Assembly (NCBI GenBank): GCA_903904685.1
Contig: CAIVDS010000034.1
Span: forward strand, 1-64,000
Length of the DNA stretch: 64,000 nucleotides
Source: an uncultured Verrucomicrobiota bacterium
GTDB taxonomy: Bacteria; Verrucomicrobiota; Verrucomicrobiia; Opitutales; Opitutaceae
Direction of reading: 5' to 3'
Part shown: positions 40,573 through 51,271 of the stretch, one piece after another
Numbering within the stretch: position 1 is the stretch's first letter
Layout: the number at the start of each line of letters is the position of its first letter
The notes under the pieces: generated by a model
Told to the model about the DNA's origin: nothing
Database searches by the model: none
Seen by the model: only the letters and a program-made list of their open reading frames with translations
Translations under genes and position numbers: made by a program

Positions 40573-41922
40573 TCACGCATTACGTGGCAAATCCGATTCC
40601 GGTCGCGTGAGGCGCACCAATCGCAGGGTCAGCAACACGGCGGAGACGGCCAACCCCGACGCGAGTCCGATCCAGACGCCCACCGATTCCAGCGAGGTGT
40701 GCAGCCCGAGGGCGTAACCTCCGGGAATCGCCAGCAGCCAGTAGGCGATGAACGTGATGCTCGCCGGAATTTTCACATCGGCAAGCCCTCTCAACGCCCC
40801 CGAACTCACCACTTGGATACCGTCGAAAAGCTGGAAGACCGCCGCCACGATCAGCAACCGCGTGGCCAGCGCCACCACCGCCGGATCGTCCACAAATCCC
40901 CGTGCCAGCCATGATCCCGCCAGTAAAAAAAATACCGCCGCAAGACTCATGAACGCGCAGGCCATGCCGATCCCCCCAAACCCGATGGACCGCAGCGCCG
41001 TCGTGCGGCCTTCGCCCACCGCTTTGCCGAGACGCATGCTCACCGCCATTGAGATCCCAAGTGGCACCATGAAGGTGAAGGCCGAGCAACTGAGCGCTAT
41101 TTGATGCGCCGCCAAGGCCGACGCGCCGAGCCAGCCCATCATCACCGTCGCTGACACAAACGCCCCCGCTTCGAACAGCAGCATCACGGATGCCGGCACG
41201 CCGATATGCAGCATTTCACGGAACCGTTCGCTATTCAGCCCGTCGAACCACGTGTCGGGCCAGACACGGCGGAAAGTCGGCGCACGCCGCAACCACGCAT
41301 AAATCACGACGAGAACCGCGATCCGCGAAACCAGCGTGGCCCAGCCCGCGCCGGTCAATCCCATCGCCGATGAACCGAGGTGCCCGTAGATCAACATCCA
41401 GTTGAGGAAAATGTTGAGTGCCAGTCCGCCGAGCATGATCGCCATCGGCATCCACGGCCGGCCCAGCGCCTCCGCAAACTGCCGGAACACCTGGAATAGC
41501 AACGCCGGCACGAGCGAGAACGTGATAAGCGTATAAAAAGGATTTACCACGGCCAGCACTTCGGGCGGCTGGCCGAAATGGTAAAATCCCGTCGCCATGC
41601 CGAGCATCCCCGCGACTTCGGCGCCGCCGGCGATCAAGGCCAGCGCGACGCCATGCTTGAGCCAAATGGCACCCGCAGCGTCGTTACCCGCGCCGTGTTC
41701 ACGGGATGCGAGCACCGCCACCGGCATCAACAGACCGATCCCGAACATGACGAAAAGAGTGAACATACCGCTGGCAAAGGCCGATGCGGCGAGCGGAACG
41801 GTGCCCACGTGTCCGACCATCATACTGTCGATCACGCCCATCAGTATCTGGCTTATCTGGCCGACGATGATCGGCAGGGCGAGCGCCATGGTGGCAAAGG
41901 CTTCTTTGAGGTGGCGTTGCAT
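40573..41922 (-). CDS. MATE-family efflux transporter
   Basis: 450 aa from ATG 41922; 'ALPIIVGQISQILMGVIDSMMVGHVGTVPLAASAFA', 12-TM texture. Confidence 0.93.
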   Translation of the reverse strand: MQRHLKEAFATMALALPIIVGQISQILMGVIDSMMVGHVGTVPLAASAFASGMFTLFVMFGIGLLMPVAVLASREHGAGNDAAGAIWLKHGVALALIAGGAEVAGMLGMATGFYHFGQPPEVLAVVNPFYTLITFSLVPALLFQVFRQFAEALGRPWMPMAIMLGGLALNIFLNWMLIYGHLGSSAMGLTGAGWATLVSRIAVLVVIYAWLRRAPTFRRVWPDTWFDGLNSERFREMLHIGVPASVMLLFEAGAFVSATVMMGWLGASALAAHQIALSCSAFTFMVPLGISMAVSMRLGKAVGEGRTTALRSIGFGGIGMACAFMSLAAVFFLLAGSWLARGFVDDPAVVALATRLLIVAAVFQLFDGIQVVSSGALRGLADVKIPASITFIAYWLLAIPGGYALGLHTSLESVGVWIGLASGLAVSAVLLTLRLVRLTRPESDLPRNA

Positions 41923-42047
41923 GGAGCCTGCCCAGCGTGGGCGCGGAAACCGCCTAGGGCACGATGAAAACAAAAATCACCGGCACTTCCAAGATTGCTG
42001 GCGGTCTTATTTGAATCCACCGTATGACAATAAAACTCCCTTCCCCC

Positions 42048-42389
42048 ATGAAAATCACATGCACGCTTGTTACCGCCGGAGGTCTGCTTGGCCTGACGGC
42101 GTTGATGTCGGGTTGCTCCACCACGGACGGCAGGTCGTCCACCAACCCCCAGCATCCCGGCCCTGCCATCGGCCAGAGCGTGGGTCAGGCGGTAGGTGTG
42201 GTCGGCGGCAATATCGTCGGCGCCGTTTATGGCGCGGGCGAAGGCATGGTTGACGGAGTGAAAAAGCCTTTCACCAACGAACCTCACGTCATTCGCACCT
42301 GGCACACCGAAACCACGAGCGACGGCCGCACGATTCAAGTGCCGGTGGACATCTTGGTCGATGAATATGGCCGGCCAGTGTCGAAGTAA
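42048..42389 (+). CDS. Small predicted lipoprotein
   Basis: 114 aa from ATG 42048; lipobox 'LMSGC'. Confidence 0.7.
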   Translation: MKITCTLVTAGGLLGLTALMSGCSTTDGRSSTNPQHPGPAIGQSVGQAVGVVGGNIVGAVYGAGEGMVDGVKKPFTNEPHVIRTWHTETTSDGRTIQVPVDILVDEYGRPVSK

Positions 42390-42506
42390 GGCCAAGCCCC
42401 GAAGTCAGCTGGCGGCATTCATCCAACGGCAACAAGCTGCGGGGTATTGATGTCGTCCTTGATCAGCTCGTGATAAAACAAAAATCGATTAAGCTGTTTT
42501 TATGAT

Positions 42507-44468
42507 CTACCCCTCGGCACGTTTTTGCGCGTCCGCCTCGATCAGCGCCTTGATGCGATCAAGTTCAGTCTTCACCTGCGCCTTGACTATCGCGAGTTCA
42601 GCCGCACCGCCGACCTTCGCATTCGCGAAGACGTAGAATTTCATCTTCGGCTCCGTGCCGCTGCCGCGGGCCGCGAAGCTGTAGCCGTTGGCCAACGTCA
42701 CGATGTAGAGATCCTGCTTCGGGATCGCCTCGCCATCGGCGTCCTTGAAAACCGCGACGCCAAAGTCTTGGAATTGCGTCACCGCCACATCGCCGAACGC
42801 CTTGGGAGGAGCCGAACGGTAAGTTTCAAGGATACGCTTGATCTTGGCAGCGCCACTCGCGCCTTCGTAGTAGATGTTGATCACGCCCTCGAGGTAGAAC
42901 CCGTATTTGAGGTAAATTTCGTCGAGATACTCCGGCACGGTCTTGCTCTGCAGCTTCACCCACGCGCAAAGCTCGGCAAACATAAGGCAGGCCGCGTTTC
43001 CGTCCTTGTCGCGCACCGCGTCGTTAGGCAGATAGCCGTAGCTCTCCTCGCAGCCGAACGCGTAGAAAGTGCTGTATTTCTGCAACAGCCGCGCCCGCGC
43101 TTCGAAGGTGGTGGCGTCGTAGTCGAGCGCCACGCCCGTTTCCTTCAACAACGCACCTTTTAAGTACGCCTCATAGCCGGCGATCTTGGCCGCGATCCAC
43201 TTGAAACCGGTGAGCGTGTTGATGACTTTTACGCCGTGGGCGCGACCGATCGCGTCCTGAAGCTGCGTGGTCACGAAAGTCTTCACGATCGCGACGTTCC
43301 GCGAGCCCGCCGCAGGGATAACGCCCGTTTCCTTGTATTTCGTCAGCCGATATTCGGTCAGCAGCGCACCGATCTGGTTGCCGGTGAGCAAATGCTGTTT
43401 CCCGTCCCTGCCGCGCACGGCCACGCCCATGCGATCGCAGTCGGGATCGGTTGCCACCACCACGTCGGCGTTTTCCTTTTCGGCCAACGCAACCGCCAGC
43501 GACAGTGCCTCGGCATTTTCGGGATTGGGTGACCTCACCGTTGGAAAGCGAGGATCGAAGGCCACCTGCGAATGCACTTCACTCACCTCACATCCCGCAT
43601 GAATCAGCAGCGGCACCGACATGACACCACCCGTGCCGTGGATATTCGTGAATACCACGTGAAGCTTGGTCCTTTGAAAAACGGATGGATCGATCGCCGC
43701 CTTCGATGCCACCGCAAGATAGGCGTCGTCAGCCGGACGACCTAACGTGACCACGCGCGTCAGATCCTTTTCGAGAAACGCACCCAACCCGGCGATCGGC
43801 ACGGCGTTGACCTCGGCCACGGTGGCCTTGTCGTGCGGCGACACCATCTGCGCGCCATCTTCGAAGTAAGCCTTGAAGCCGTTATCATGGGGAGGATTGT
43901 GGCTAGCCGTGATCACCACACCGGCATGGGCCTTGAGGTAACGGACCGAAAAACTCAACTGCGGCGTCGAACGCGGACCTTCAAAAATATAAGCGGCGCC
44001 GCCAAGGCGCGACCAGGCGGAAGCGGCCAACTCGCAGAAGTGGCGCGAAAAATGCCGCACGTCATGGGCAATCACCAGCGCGGGCACATCCGCCCGACCG
44101 GACTTGGCAAGGTAGGCTTTCGTGTAGCGAAAGAGCCCGACGGTGGCGCGAATGAGCGTGAAGTCGTTAAGGATGTTGCACCCGATGGCGGCGTGCGCAG
44201 GCGTCCCCATGGCGCTCGGTGTGCCCGTCTCGGCCGTCGTCGTGACGGTGCCAATCGTGCGTCCACGGATACCGCCGGTACCAAATTCCAAGTAACGATA
44301 AAAACGGTCGTTGATCTCGCTCCACGCGCCCTTGGCGATGAGTTCGTCGATGCTAGCCACCGCCCACGAGGGCAGCCCGGCGGACAGCCAATCGGAGATG
44401 TTCTGAACGGTGGAAGGCGGCAATTGTCCGGCCCGGCCGGCGGCTTGTATTGTGGCGAGAGTACTCAT
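42507..44468 (-). CDS. Phospho-sugar mutase (phosphoglucomutase/phosphomannomutase family)
   Basis: 653 aa from ATG 44468; 'VVITASHNPPHDNGFKAYFEDGAQM', 'VATDPDCDRMGV', 'GCEESYGYL', 'RGSGTEPKMKFYV'. Confidence 0.95.
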   Translation of the reverse strand: MSTLATIQAAGRAGQLPPSTVQNISDWLSAGLPSWAVASIDELIAKGAWSEINDRFYRYLEFGTGGIRGRTIGTVTTTAETGTPSAMGTPAHAAIGCNILNDFTLIRATVGLFRYTKAYLAKSGRADVPALVIAHDVRHFSRHFCELAASAWSRLGGAAYIFEGPRSTPQLSFSVRYLKAHAGVVITASHNPPHDNGFKAYFEDGAQMVSPHDKATVAEVNAVPIAGLGAFLEKDLTRVVTLGRPADDAYLAVASKAAIDPSVFQRTKLHVVFTNIHGTGGVMSVPLLIHAGCEVSEVHSQVAFDPRFPTVRSPNPENAEALSLAVALAEKENADVVVATDPDCDRMGVAVRGRDGKQHLLTGNQIGALLTEYRLTKYKETGVIPAAGSRNVAIVKTFVTTQLQDAIGRAHGVKVINTLTGFKWIAAKIAGYEAYLKGALLKETGVALDYDATTFEARARLLQKYSTFYAFGCEESYGYLPNDAVRDKDGNAACLMFAELCAWVKLQSKTVPEYLDEIYLKYGFYLEGVINIYYEGASGAAKIKRILETYRSAPPKAFGDVAVTQFQDFGVAVFKDADGEAIPKQDLYIVTLANGYSFAARGSGTEPKMKFYVFANAKVGGAAELAIVKAQVKTELDRIKALIEADAQKRAEG

Positions 44469-44473
44469 GAAAA

Positions 44474-45898
44474 TTAGAGATAAAGCCCGGCTTTGATTTC
44501 GGGTTTTGGCGAAAGGCGCTTCCAAGCGTCTGCGAAGGAATCTTCGTCATAACCGAAAAGCGGCGACACCTCGACGGCGAAGGGAGGCAGACCGCTGGCA
44601 TCGGTCGGCACCGAGGCGCCGTTGGCCTTGAGCCAGCGCACGAACTGCCGGAGTTGATCTTCGGTGCACGTTTTTGGAGAATCAAGCCCCTCGGCATTTT
44701 TCACCGGCGAGAAATCGTCCTCGCGCAACGTCTCGATGATCACGGGATTTTTTGCAAACGGCAGCGCGTCGAAAACGAACATCTCGAACTTCACGCCGTT
44801 GGGCTTGTCGGGCGTCACCACATTGCCCGCCGCGTCGATCGAGGGGATCTTCTTGTCGGCCCGGTGGAACGGCAGGGCAACTCCCTCGCCGCCCTTGGCC
44901 ATGCGCCGGATGAATTTCGTATCGAAGATGTGGATGGCGATGCTGCCGGCAAGGTAGCGCAGCCCGCCTGTAACCGGATCGATCTCCTCTTGGAGAGTCT
45001 TCGGCAGGTCGGAGTATTCGATGACGATCGTCTGGCCGTTCTGCGTGCAAAAATGGCCGACCTTTTCGCTGGCATAGGCTTTGGGGATCATCTTACTCGA
45101 CATCTCGGAGCCGCGCAGCACATGCCAGCCGATGAACGTTGGATCGATCCCGCGCACGAGCGGATTATCGACCTGAAAATAGCTGAGAATATCCACGCCC
45201 GCCTTGGCCATCACGTCGAGTGCGCCGCTGCGGTCCAGCGCGCGGAGCGAACCCCCGTGGCCGTCCGGCGACATAGCGATGGCGCTTTTGCTTTCGAGAA
45301 GGATTTTGCCCTGAAGATCGACCGCCGGCATGCGCCCCTGACGGAAAAAATGAACCTGTCCGCGTTCGAGCCCGAAAAAGGCGTGCATGACAAAAAACGC
45401 CTCGGTCGCCTCGTGATTCGCGTTGCTGGTCATGATGAACCAGTGGAGCGGCCTGCCATAGCGCGCGCCGACCGCGCGGATTTTTTCAGCGAACACCTGG
45501 AAGAGGGTCTTCCGTTTGATCGGGGTGACGGGAAACGTGCCCTTGGGTCCATCGTAACCGAGCCGGGTGCCCTGCCCGCCCGCAACGGTGAACGCCGCGA
45601 CGCGACCGGCGCACAACGCCGCCTCGCCTGCCGTCTTGGCCGCCGCCCAAGCCTTGGCGTCGCCGCCCTTTTCCGGCCGGCGCTCGTAGGGTGCGGGAGC
45701 CAGCCCCGCGAGATTGGCGCCCGCCGCCGCATCCTTGGAAAGCAGCGTCTTCGTGAGCCGACCGATCTCGATCAGGTCGATCTCGGCCGCATCGTTGAGC
45801 AGACTCTGTTGGTTGGCAGGCACGAGTTGGTCGAAGAACGCAAAAACATGCCCCTGCCCGGCGCGTTCAAATGCCTCGATGATCGTGGGCTTGGCCAT
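44474..45898 (-). CDS. UDPGP-type nucleotidyltransferase (UTP-glucose/UDP-HexNAc uridylyltransferase-like)
   Basis: 474 aa; 'VAAFTVAGGQGTRLGYDGPKGTFPVTPIKRKTLFQVFAEKI', 'WFIMTSNANHEATEAFF', 'PDGHGG'. Confidence 0.93.
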   Translation of the reverse strand: MAKPTIIEAFERAGQGHVFAFFDQLVPANQQSLLNDAAEIDLIEIGRLTKTLLSKDAAAGANLAGLAPAPYERRPEKGGDAKAWAAAKTAGEAALCAGRVAAFTVAGGQGTRLGYDGPKGTFPVTPIKRKTLFQVFAEKIRAVGARYGRPLHWFIMTSNANHEATEAFFVMHAFFGLERGQVHFFRQGRMPAVDLQGKILLESKSAIAMSPDGHGGSLRALDRSGALDVMAKAGVDILSYFQVDNPLVRGIDPTFIGWHVLRGSEMSSKMIPKAYASEKVGHFCTQNGQTIVIEYSDLPKTLQEEIDPVTGGLRYLAGSIAIHIFDTKFIRRMAKGGEGVALPFHRADKKIPSIDAAGNVVTPDKPNGVKFEMFVFDALPFAKNPVIIETLREDDFSPVKNAEGLDSPKTCTEDQLRQFVRWLKANGASVPTDASGLPPFAVEVSPLFGYDEDSFADAWKRLSPKPEIKAGLYL

Positions 45899-46012
45899 AA
45901 TTTTAGGACCATGATTGAGCGAAACACGACGAACCGGAGCAATTCCATTTTAGCCAGAAAAGCGTCTTATTGACCAAAGCAACCTTTACGCTCCCGCCCG
46001 GTTGTGGACCGC

Positions 46013-46294
46013 TCACTGCTCAAAGCGGAAAATAAACTCATCCGGCTTGGCGAAGCCGAGACGACGGCGAATGATCATCTCAACGTAGGCCGGATCGTTG
46101 CGGAGTCGTTGTAACGTGCGCTCCTGCTCGCTGAGCCGATCCTGAGCCTCGTTCAAGCGCCGCTGGGTTGCTGCCTCGATCGATTTCAACTGGTTATATT
46201 CCTGCCGCGTCTGCCAGAAGAACACCGTCGAGCCCGCGCCCACGCTCAAAAAGAGCAGGAGGTAAAAAGTGACGATGATCCGGCGGAGATACAT
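46013..46294 (-). CDS. FtsB/DivIC-like septum formation initiator protein
   Basis: 94 aa from ATG 46294; single TM then coiled coil, 'DPAYVEMIIRRRLGFAKPDEFIFRF'. Confidence 0.85.
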   Translation of the reverse strand: MYLRRIIVTFYLLLFLSVGAGSTVFFWQTRQEYNQLKSIEAATQRRLNEAQDRLSEQERTLQRLRNDPAYVEMIIRRRLGFAKPDEFIFRFEQ

Positions 46295-46527
46295 GACGAA
46301 GGACGGGCGTTGAACGAAGTTGGACAGAACTATGCTGCGCCTGCAAACTCGGCAAGTCCAAGGTGCGCGCACACGGACGAGAATCCTGATGGCCCGAGCG
46401 GCGTAAAGCTCCGCGGTTGCGTTTCATGCCCTCCCCTTGGGAATTTTCCGTTAATCTTTTGGGCAAATCCGCCTGTCATCTGCTTTTGGCGTGCGTTCGA
46501 GGCGTTGGTAGCCTACTCCCGTGGGCC

Positions 46528-47343
46528 ATGTATCAGAGCTTCTACGGGTTGAACGAAATGCCGTTCAACATCACGCCGGACCCGAAGTTTCTTTACCTCA
46601 GTCCCACCCACCAAGAGGCGCTGCAACACCTAAAATTCGGAGTGCAGGAGCGCAAAGGATTCATCGTGCTCATCGGCGAAGTGGGCTGTGGCAAGACCAC
46701 CCTGTGTCGTCGCTTCCTCAATGAACTCGATCCTGCCCGCTACGATACCGCCCTCATCCTCAACCCCCGTGTCACCGAGACGCAGATGCTCAAGGCCATT
46801 CTCACCGAGCTAGGAGAAACCAAACTGGCCCGCAGCCAGAACGATCTCGTCGCCCAAATGAACCGCGTGCTGCTCGAACGCATCGAGCGGGGCCGCGACA
46901 TCGTCCTCATCATCGACGAGGCCCAGAATCTGTCCTTCGGCGTGCTCGAGCAAATCCGGCTGCTTTCCAATCTGGAGACCGACGAGCAAAAGCTTCTCCA
47001 GATCGTCCTCATGGGACAACCCGAGCTCAAGGCCGTGCTGGCACGCGAAGAGCTGCGCCAGTTGCGCCAGCGCATCCTCATCCATTACGAACTCAATCCG
47101 CTCAACCTACGCGATGTCACCCACTACATCCACCATCGCCTCACGCTCGCCGGCGGCTTGGGCCGGCCGGCCTTCACTCGCTGGGCGATGCGTGCCATCC
47201 ATCGTTATAGCGAGGGAATTCCCCGCATCATCAATAATCTCTGCGACAAATCGTTGCTTTCCGCCTATATTCGCGATTCCGATGAAGTCACCTTTTGGGA
47301 TGTCAGGCGCGCACATAAAGATATGCGAAACCTCACGGATTAA
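46528..47343 (+). CDS. ExeA-like AAA ATPase
   Basis: 272 aa from ATG 46528; 'MYQSFYGLNEMPFNITPDPKFLYLSPTHQEAL', Walker A 'GEVGCGKTT', Walker B 'IVLIIDEAQNL'. Confidence 0.92.
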   Translation: MYQSFYGLNEMPFNITPDPKFLYLSPTHQEALQHLKFGVQERKGFIVLIGEVGCGKTTLCRRFLNELDPARYDTALILNPRVTETQMLKAILTELGETKLARSQNDLVAQMNRVLLERIERGRDIVLIIDEAQNLSFGVLEQIRLLSNLETDEQKLLQIVLMGQPELKAVLAREELRQLRQRILIHYELNPLNLRDVTHYIHHRLTLAGGLGRPAFTRWAMRAIHRYSEGIPRIINNLCDKSLLSAYIRDSDEVTFWDVRRAHKDMRNLTD

Positions 47344-47372
47344 TCCCATAAATAACTTCTCAACCACCTGCC

Positions 47373-48014
47373 ATGAGTCTCATCAACGAAGCGCTTAAAA
47401 AAGCCCAGCGCCAGCGAACGGACCCGAGCCCCGCACCCGTTCCTGCGGCTGAGTCTTCCATCGCCATGGGTGGCACAGCTTCACGTATTGCCAAGCGTCG
47501 CCCGCCTATGCCGGCACGCACCCTCATGTTACTAATCACCGGTGGCAGCGCGGTGTTCCTCATGGCCTGCGTGCTCGCCTTCCTTTACTGGCGCGCCGAT
47601 GAAGCCACCGTCGTCAGGGCCATGCACCCCTTCCGCCATGCTCGGCCCCTCCCTCCTCAGGCACCAGCGGTCATCCCGTCAGTTGTCCTGCCGCCCATAC
47701 CGACGGTCGTCTCGCCTGACCGATCTTCGCCTGTTCCGATCACGCCATCCGCCCTGCCCAAACCAGACCCAGCGCCAATTCACCCGGAACCGGTGGTGCT
47801 CGTTGCAAACCCCTTGGTTGAATCCTTTCTATCCACTCTTCGTATCACAGGTGTTCGCACCTCCGAAACCGATCCCAAGGTGATCATGAATGATCGTATC
47901 TTCCGACTCAACGACATCGTTGATCGTGCCACCGGACTGCGCATGACCCGCGTCGATTCATCCTTCATCGAGTTCACGGATGCCAGCGGGTTCAAGTATA
48001 CCAAACTGTTTTGA
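47373..48014 (+). CDS. GspB-like single-TM periplasmic protein
   Basis: 213 aa; N-term 'MSLINEALKKAQRQR', one TM, proline-rich linker, C-term 'DPKVIMNDRIFRLNDIVDRATGLRMTRVDSSFIEFTDASG'. Confidence 0.65.
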   Translation: MSLINEALKKAQRQRTDPSPAPVPAAESSIAMGGTASRIAKRRPPMPARTLMLLITGGSAVFLMACVLAFLYWRADEATVVRAMHPFRHARPLPPQAPAVIPSVVLPPIPTVVSPDRSSPVPITPSALPKPDPAPIHPEPVVLVANPLVESFLSTLRITGVRTSETDPKVIMNDRIFRLNDIVDRATGLRMTRVDSSFIEFTDASGFKYTKLF

Positions 48015-48107
48015 TTTTCCGCTGGAAGACTCTCCAACTTCCGAGGCACCTTAAAGTAGGCACCCACTCTGTTCTGTTTCTCTTCTTCAAGCTCAAACCC
48101 TGCCTAC

Positions 48108-49619
48108 GTGCATAAAACAGCCCCCCCTCCTCCCGTTGACCCGATCCTTCAGGTATTTCGAGGTGATCCTAAAGCGGCCATAACGCTTCACCCCTTGGAG
48201 CAGGCTTTGATCGTGATTGTAGGGATACATCTTTGTTTCATGCCTTGGGCCTTGGGCACGATGCCCGTGTGGAGCCAGTGTATCAGCTTGGGCTTTGCGA
48301 TGACGGGCTTTGTCATCGCCCTCATCAACCGCCACTACACGGCCGAATATTCCCACACCGGCGCGTTCAAGCTCATCATGTGGCCCAAGCTGGTTTGTTT
48401 CCCCGTTTTCTGGCTGGGACTAGCCTTCCTTGGCTACATCGTCAGCCAAGCCCTCAACCCAGCGTGGGTCCTCGCCTTGAACCACGGATACTCTTGGCTC
48501 GTGCCCCTCGAGCACATCACTTGGCTCCCCGCTGGTATTGAGGCTCCTTTCCATCAAATGAATGCTTGGCGGGCCTTGATGATTTACGGTTCCGCTTGGC
48601 TGCTGGTGTGCGCCTTGTGGGTCGGCGTCACCCGCCGCGCAACTCTCCAATACCTGCTGACTATCGTGGTGGTCAATGGAGCCGTACTTTCAGTCCTGGG
48701 CATCCTCCAGCGCGCCATGGGAACAAATAAAATCTTCTGGTTGATAGAAAATAGTGGTAACCTATCATGCTTCTCAACATTTATTTATAAAAATCATGCC
48801 GGGGCCTATTTCAATCTGGTACTCATGATATCAGTCGCGCTGGCTCACTGGCACTCTGCGCGGGGCGAACGCCGGATGCAACGTTCCAACCCGGCATCGT
48901 TTTTCGCCTTTTGCGCAGTGCTGCTGGGTATCAGCGTCATCCTAACAAACTCGCGAGCCGCCACACTGCTACTTATAGGATTCTCCTGTATCGCCTTTTT
49001 GGGGTTTATCATTCGCCACAAGTCTTCCAATGATGGTGTAAGCCGAAATTTCATGACCATCGGCGCACTTTGCGGAATTTTCATCCTTTTCATCGCCTTG
49101 GGATCCATCCAGCTGGGTCTCGGCCCGTCATTTGAAAGAGTAAGCGAGCTTATCCAGACTGGATCGGGCGACGCCTCGGTCAGCGCTCGATTGATTGCCC
49201 AGAAAGCCACTTGGGATATGGCGAAAGATAATCTGACGACCGGTTGGGGTGCGGGCAGCTTCCGCCACATATTCCCGACGTATCAACGCAATTACCCGGA
49301 GATTTATGACGCGCACTTAAGGCCCAACCATCGTCTTTACTGGGAATATGCGCACAACGATTACATCCAACTCATCGATGAATTTGGACTGATCGGCGCA
49401 GGTTTTTTTCTGGCCATGGCCGTTTGCGTCTTTCGTTGCCTGATCAAGAACCGCTTTTACCAACGCACCCATCTGCTGCTTGCCGTGCTGGCCTTGGTCA
49501 TGATACTTGTGCATGGCTGGATGGATTTCCCATCGCACAATCCCGCCATCTTGCTGCTTGGCTGCGCCTCGATTGCTTTGGTTTGCCGGTGGGCCGAGTT
49601 GGAAAGTCGGCGAACGTAG
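48108..49619 (+). CDS. O-antigen ligase/Wzy-like polysaccharide polymerase
   Basis: 503 aa; multi-TM; 'NSRAATLLLIGFSCIAFLGF', 'GWGAGSFRHIFPTYQ', 'HNDYIQLIDEFGLIGAGFF'. Confidence 0.9.
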   Translation: MHKTAPPPPVDPILQVFRGDPKAAITLHPLEQALIVIVGIHLCFMPWALGTMPVWSQCISLGFAMTGFVIALINRHYTAEYSHTGAFKLIMWPKLVCFPVFWLGLAFLGYIVSQALNPAWVLALNHGYSWLVPLEHITWLPAGIEAPFHQMNAWRALMIYGSAWLLVCALWVGVTRRATLQYLLTIVVVNGAVLSVLGILQRAMGTNKIFWLIENSGNLSCFSTFIYKNHAGAYFNLVLMISVALAHWHSARGERRMQRSNPASFFAFCAVLLGISVILTNSRAATLLLIGFSCIAFLGFIIRHKSSNDGVSRNFMTIGALCGIFILFIALGSIQLGLGPSFERVSELIQTGSGDASVSARLIAQKATWDMAKDNLTTGWGAGSFRHIFPTYQRNYPEIYDAHLRPNHRLYWEYAHNDYIQLIDEFGLIGAGFFLAMAVCVFRCLIKNRFYQRTHLLLAVLALVMILVHGWMDFPSHNPAILLLGCASIALVCRWAELESRRT

Positions 49620-49752
49620 GGTCCAGGGAACGGCGGCACACCAAAAAACCGCAGACGGCAAAGGAAGGGAAACACGCAACTGGCAGTCTGAGGGTCGAAA
49701 TCCTGTCCGTCCGGTTGTCGGCCTCTTAAGAAACTCAGGGCTCTGACGAACC

Positions 49753-51159
49753 TTAATACGCCGAAGACGGAGGAAACAAAACCTGGACCACCGTCTTTAA
49801 AATAATCTGGATATCCAACCATAACGTCCAGTTGGTCACATATTGGAGATCCATAACAACCCTCCGGTGCAGTTTTTCCGGCTCGGTGATTTCACCGCGG
49901 TAGCCGCTGATCTGCGCCAAGCCGGTGATGCCCGGCTTGACCAGTGAGCGCACCCGATAGGCACGATTGATCCGGCTGAAATCCTCGTCGTGTTGAGGCA
50001 GATGAGGACGCGGCCCCACCACGCTCATGTTGCCGATCAGCACATTGATGAACTGGGGAAATTCGTCCAGACTGGTGCGCCGCATGAATTGGCCAAAGCG
50101 AAAAACACGATCATCGTCCGTGGTCGCCTGCTTGTTGATATCATGCTCGACCGCAAACATGGAACGGAACTTGAGCATATTGAAATTATTTCTGTTTTGT
50201 CCGCCACGTGGCCGTACAAAAAACACCGGTCCCGGTGCCTGCAACCGCTGCATCAGCCATACGAAAACGGCCAAAGGAGGGATGGCGAAAACCACCACCG
50301 GCAGGGCAATCGCAATATCGAGCAATCGCTTGCCTGCACGATTGATCGGGTCTTCAAGCGGTTCCTCCTGCAAAGCCAAAAAATGTCTCCCACCTTCGAA
50401 CACCGGTATCAGCGGTCGGGCGAAACGGGCGTCGAGGTTGTTATGCAAAAGAAAACGGCAGCCCTCCGCCTCGCACACTTCAATGATGTGCTCCACCGTG
50501 TCGGTTTCTATCGTCCATTCCATCAGGATGACCTGCCTTATATGATGCTCCCTCAATATCTCCCCCAATTTTTCGATGCGCCCCATATAAGGCGCGATGG
50601 CGCGCTCCGCCCGTGTCGGTTTTGTTTCCGACAGAAACCCCACCGGTTGGATACCCAGATGACCGCGATTACCGATCCAACTATCCAGATTTTCCAAGTC
50701 TCCTCCCCGTCCTATAAAAATCGTGGGCAACTTGGCATTCTCTGAGAATAAAATCTGGGCCAGCAGCTTGGGGAACTTGGCATGCACGAAGGTCAGCACG
50801 CCCAGCAATCCTACAAGATAGGTGCCTAGAAAAATACGGCTGATATCCCGATCCTTGGTCGCAAACATCAGCGTAAAAATGCAGGCTGCCACAAGCACCG
50901 CCTGCCGTGCGGCCAAGGCCATCCCCCCAAACCAACCAAGGATATGAAGAGAATAACCACGATGACGCAGATAGCCGATACTGGCCGACATCCCCACAAA
51001 CACCGCCAGACAATAGGCCAGCAAGTTGACTCTCTTCGAAAGACCGCCGTCCACCATATACCGGAACAGTTCGGCATAGAACAACATGAAGCCGATCGCC
51101 ACGCCGGTGGCCGCGAAGGCATAGACGTTGATGAGTCCGCGTTGGCGGTAGGCGATCAT
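49753..51159 (-). CDS. Exopolysaccharide polyprenyl glycosylphosphotransferase (sugar transferase)
   Basis: 468 aa; 'RAGKRLLDIAIALPVVVFAIPPLAVFVWLMQRLQAPGPVFFVRPRGGQNRNNFNMLKFRSM', 'RRTSLDEFPQFINVLIGNMSVVGPRPH'. Confidence 0.95.
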   Translation of the reverse strand: MIAYRQRGLINVYAFAATGVAIGFMLFYAELFRYMVDGGLSKRVNLLAYCLAVFVGMSASIGYLRHRGYSLHILGWFGGMALAARQAVLVAACIFTLMFATKDRDISRIFLGTYLVGLLGVLTFVHAKFPKLLAQILFSENAKLPTIFIGRGGDLENLDSWIGNRGHLGIQPVGFLSETKPTRAERAIAPYMGRIEKLGEILREHHIRQVILMEWTIETDTVEHIIEVCEAEGCRFLLHNNLDARFARPLIPVFEGGRHFLALQEEPLEDPINRAGKRLLDIAIALPVVVFAIPPLAVFVWLMQRLQAPGPVFFVRPRGGQNRNNFNMLKFRSMFAVEHDINKQATTDDDRVFRFGQFMRRTSLDEFPQFINVLIGNMSVVGPRPHLPQHDEDFSRINRAYRVRSLVKPGITGLAQISGYRGEITEPEKLHRRVVMDLQYVTNWTLWLDIQIILKTVVQVLFPPSSAY

Positions 51160-51271
51160 TGGTGGTGTAAAAGTTGAGATCTGAAACTTGAAATCTGTAA
51201 TCTGAGAATTCAGACCTGCAACTTAAAGGCGAAATTAAACACAAAGGTTTCCGGCTGCCGCCTATCCGTCG

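Noticed and set aside
42400-42500. Minus-strand reading 'NRFLFYHELIKDDINTPQLVAVG' after the mutase gene
   Set aside because: Only about 26 codons, no start codon, no recognisable family
44654-45973. 439-aa plus-strand ORF
   Set aside because: Antisense to the UDPGP nucleotidyltransferase
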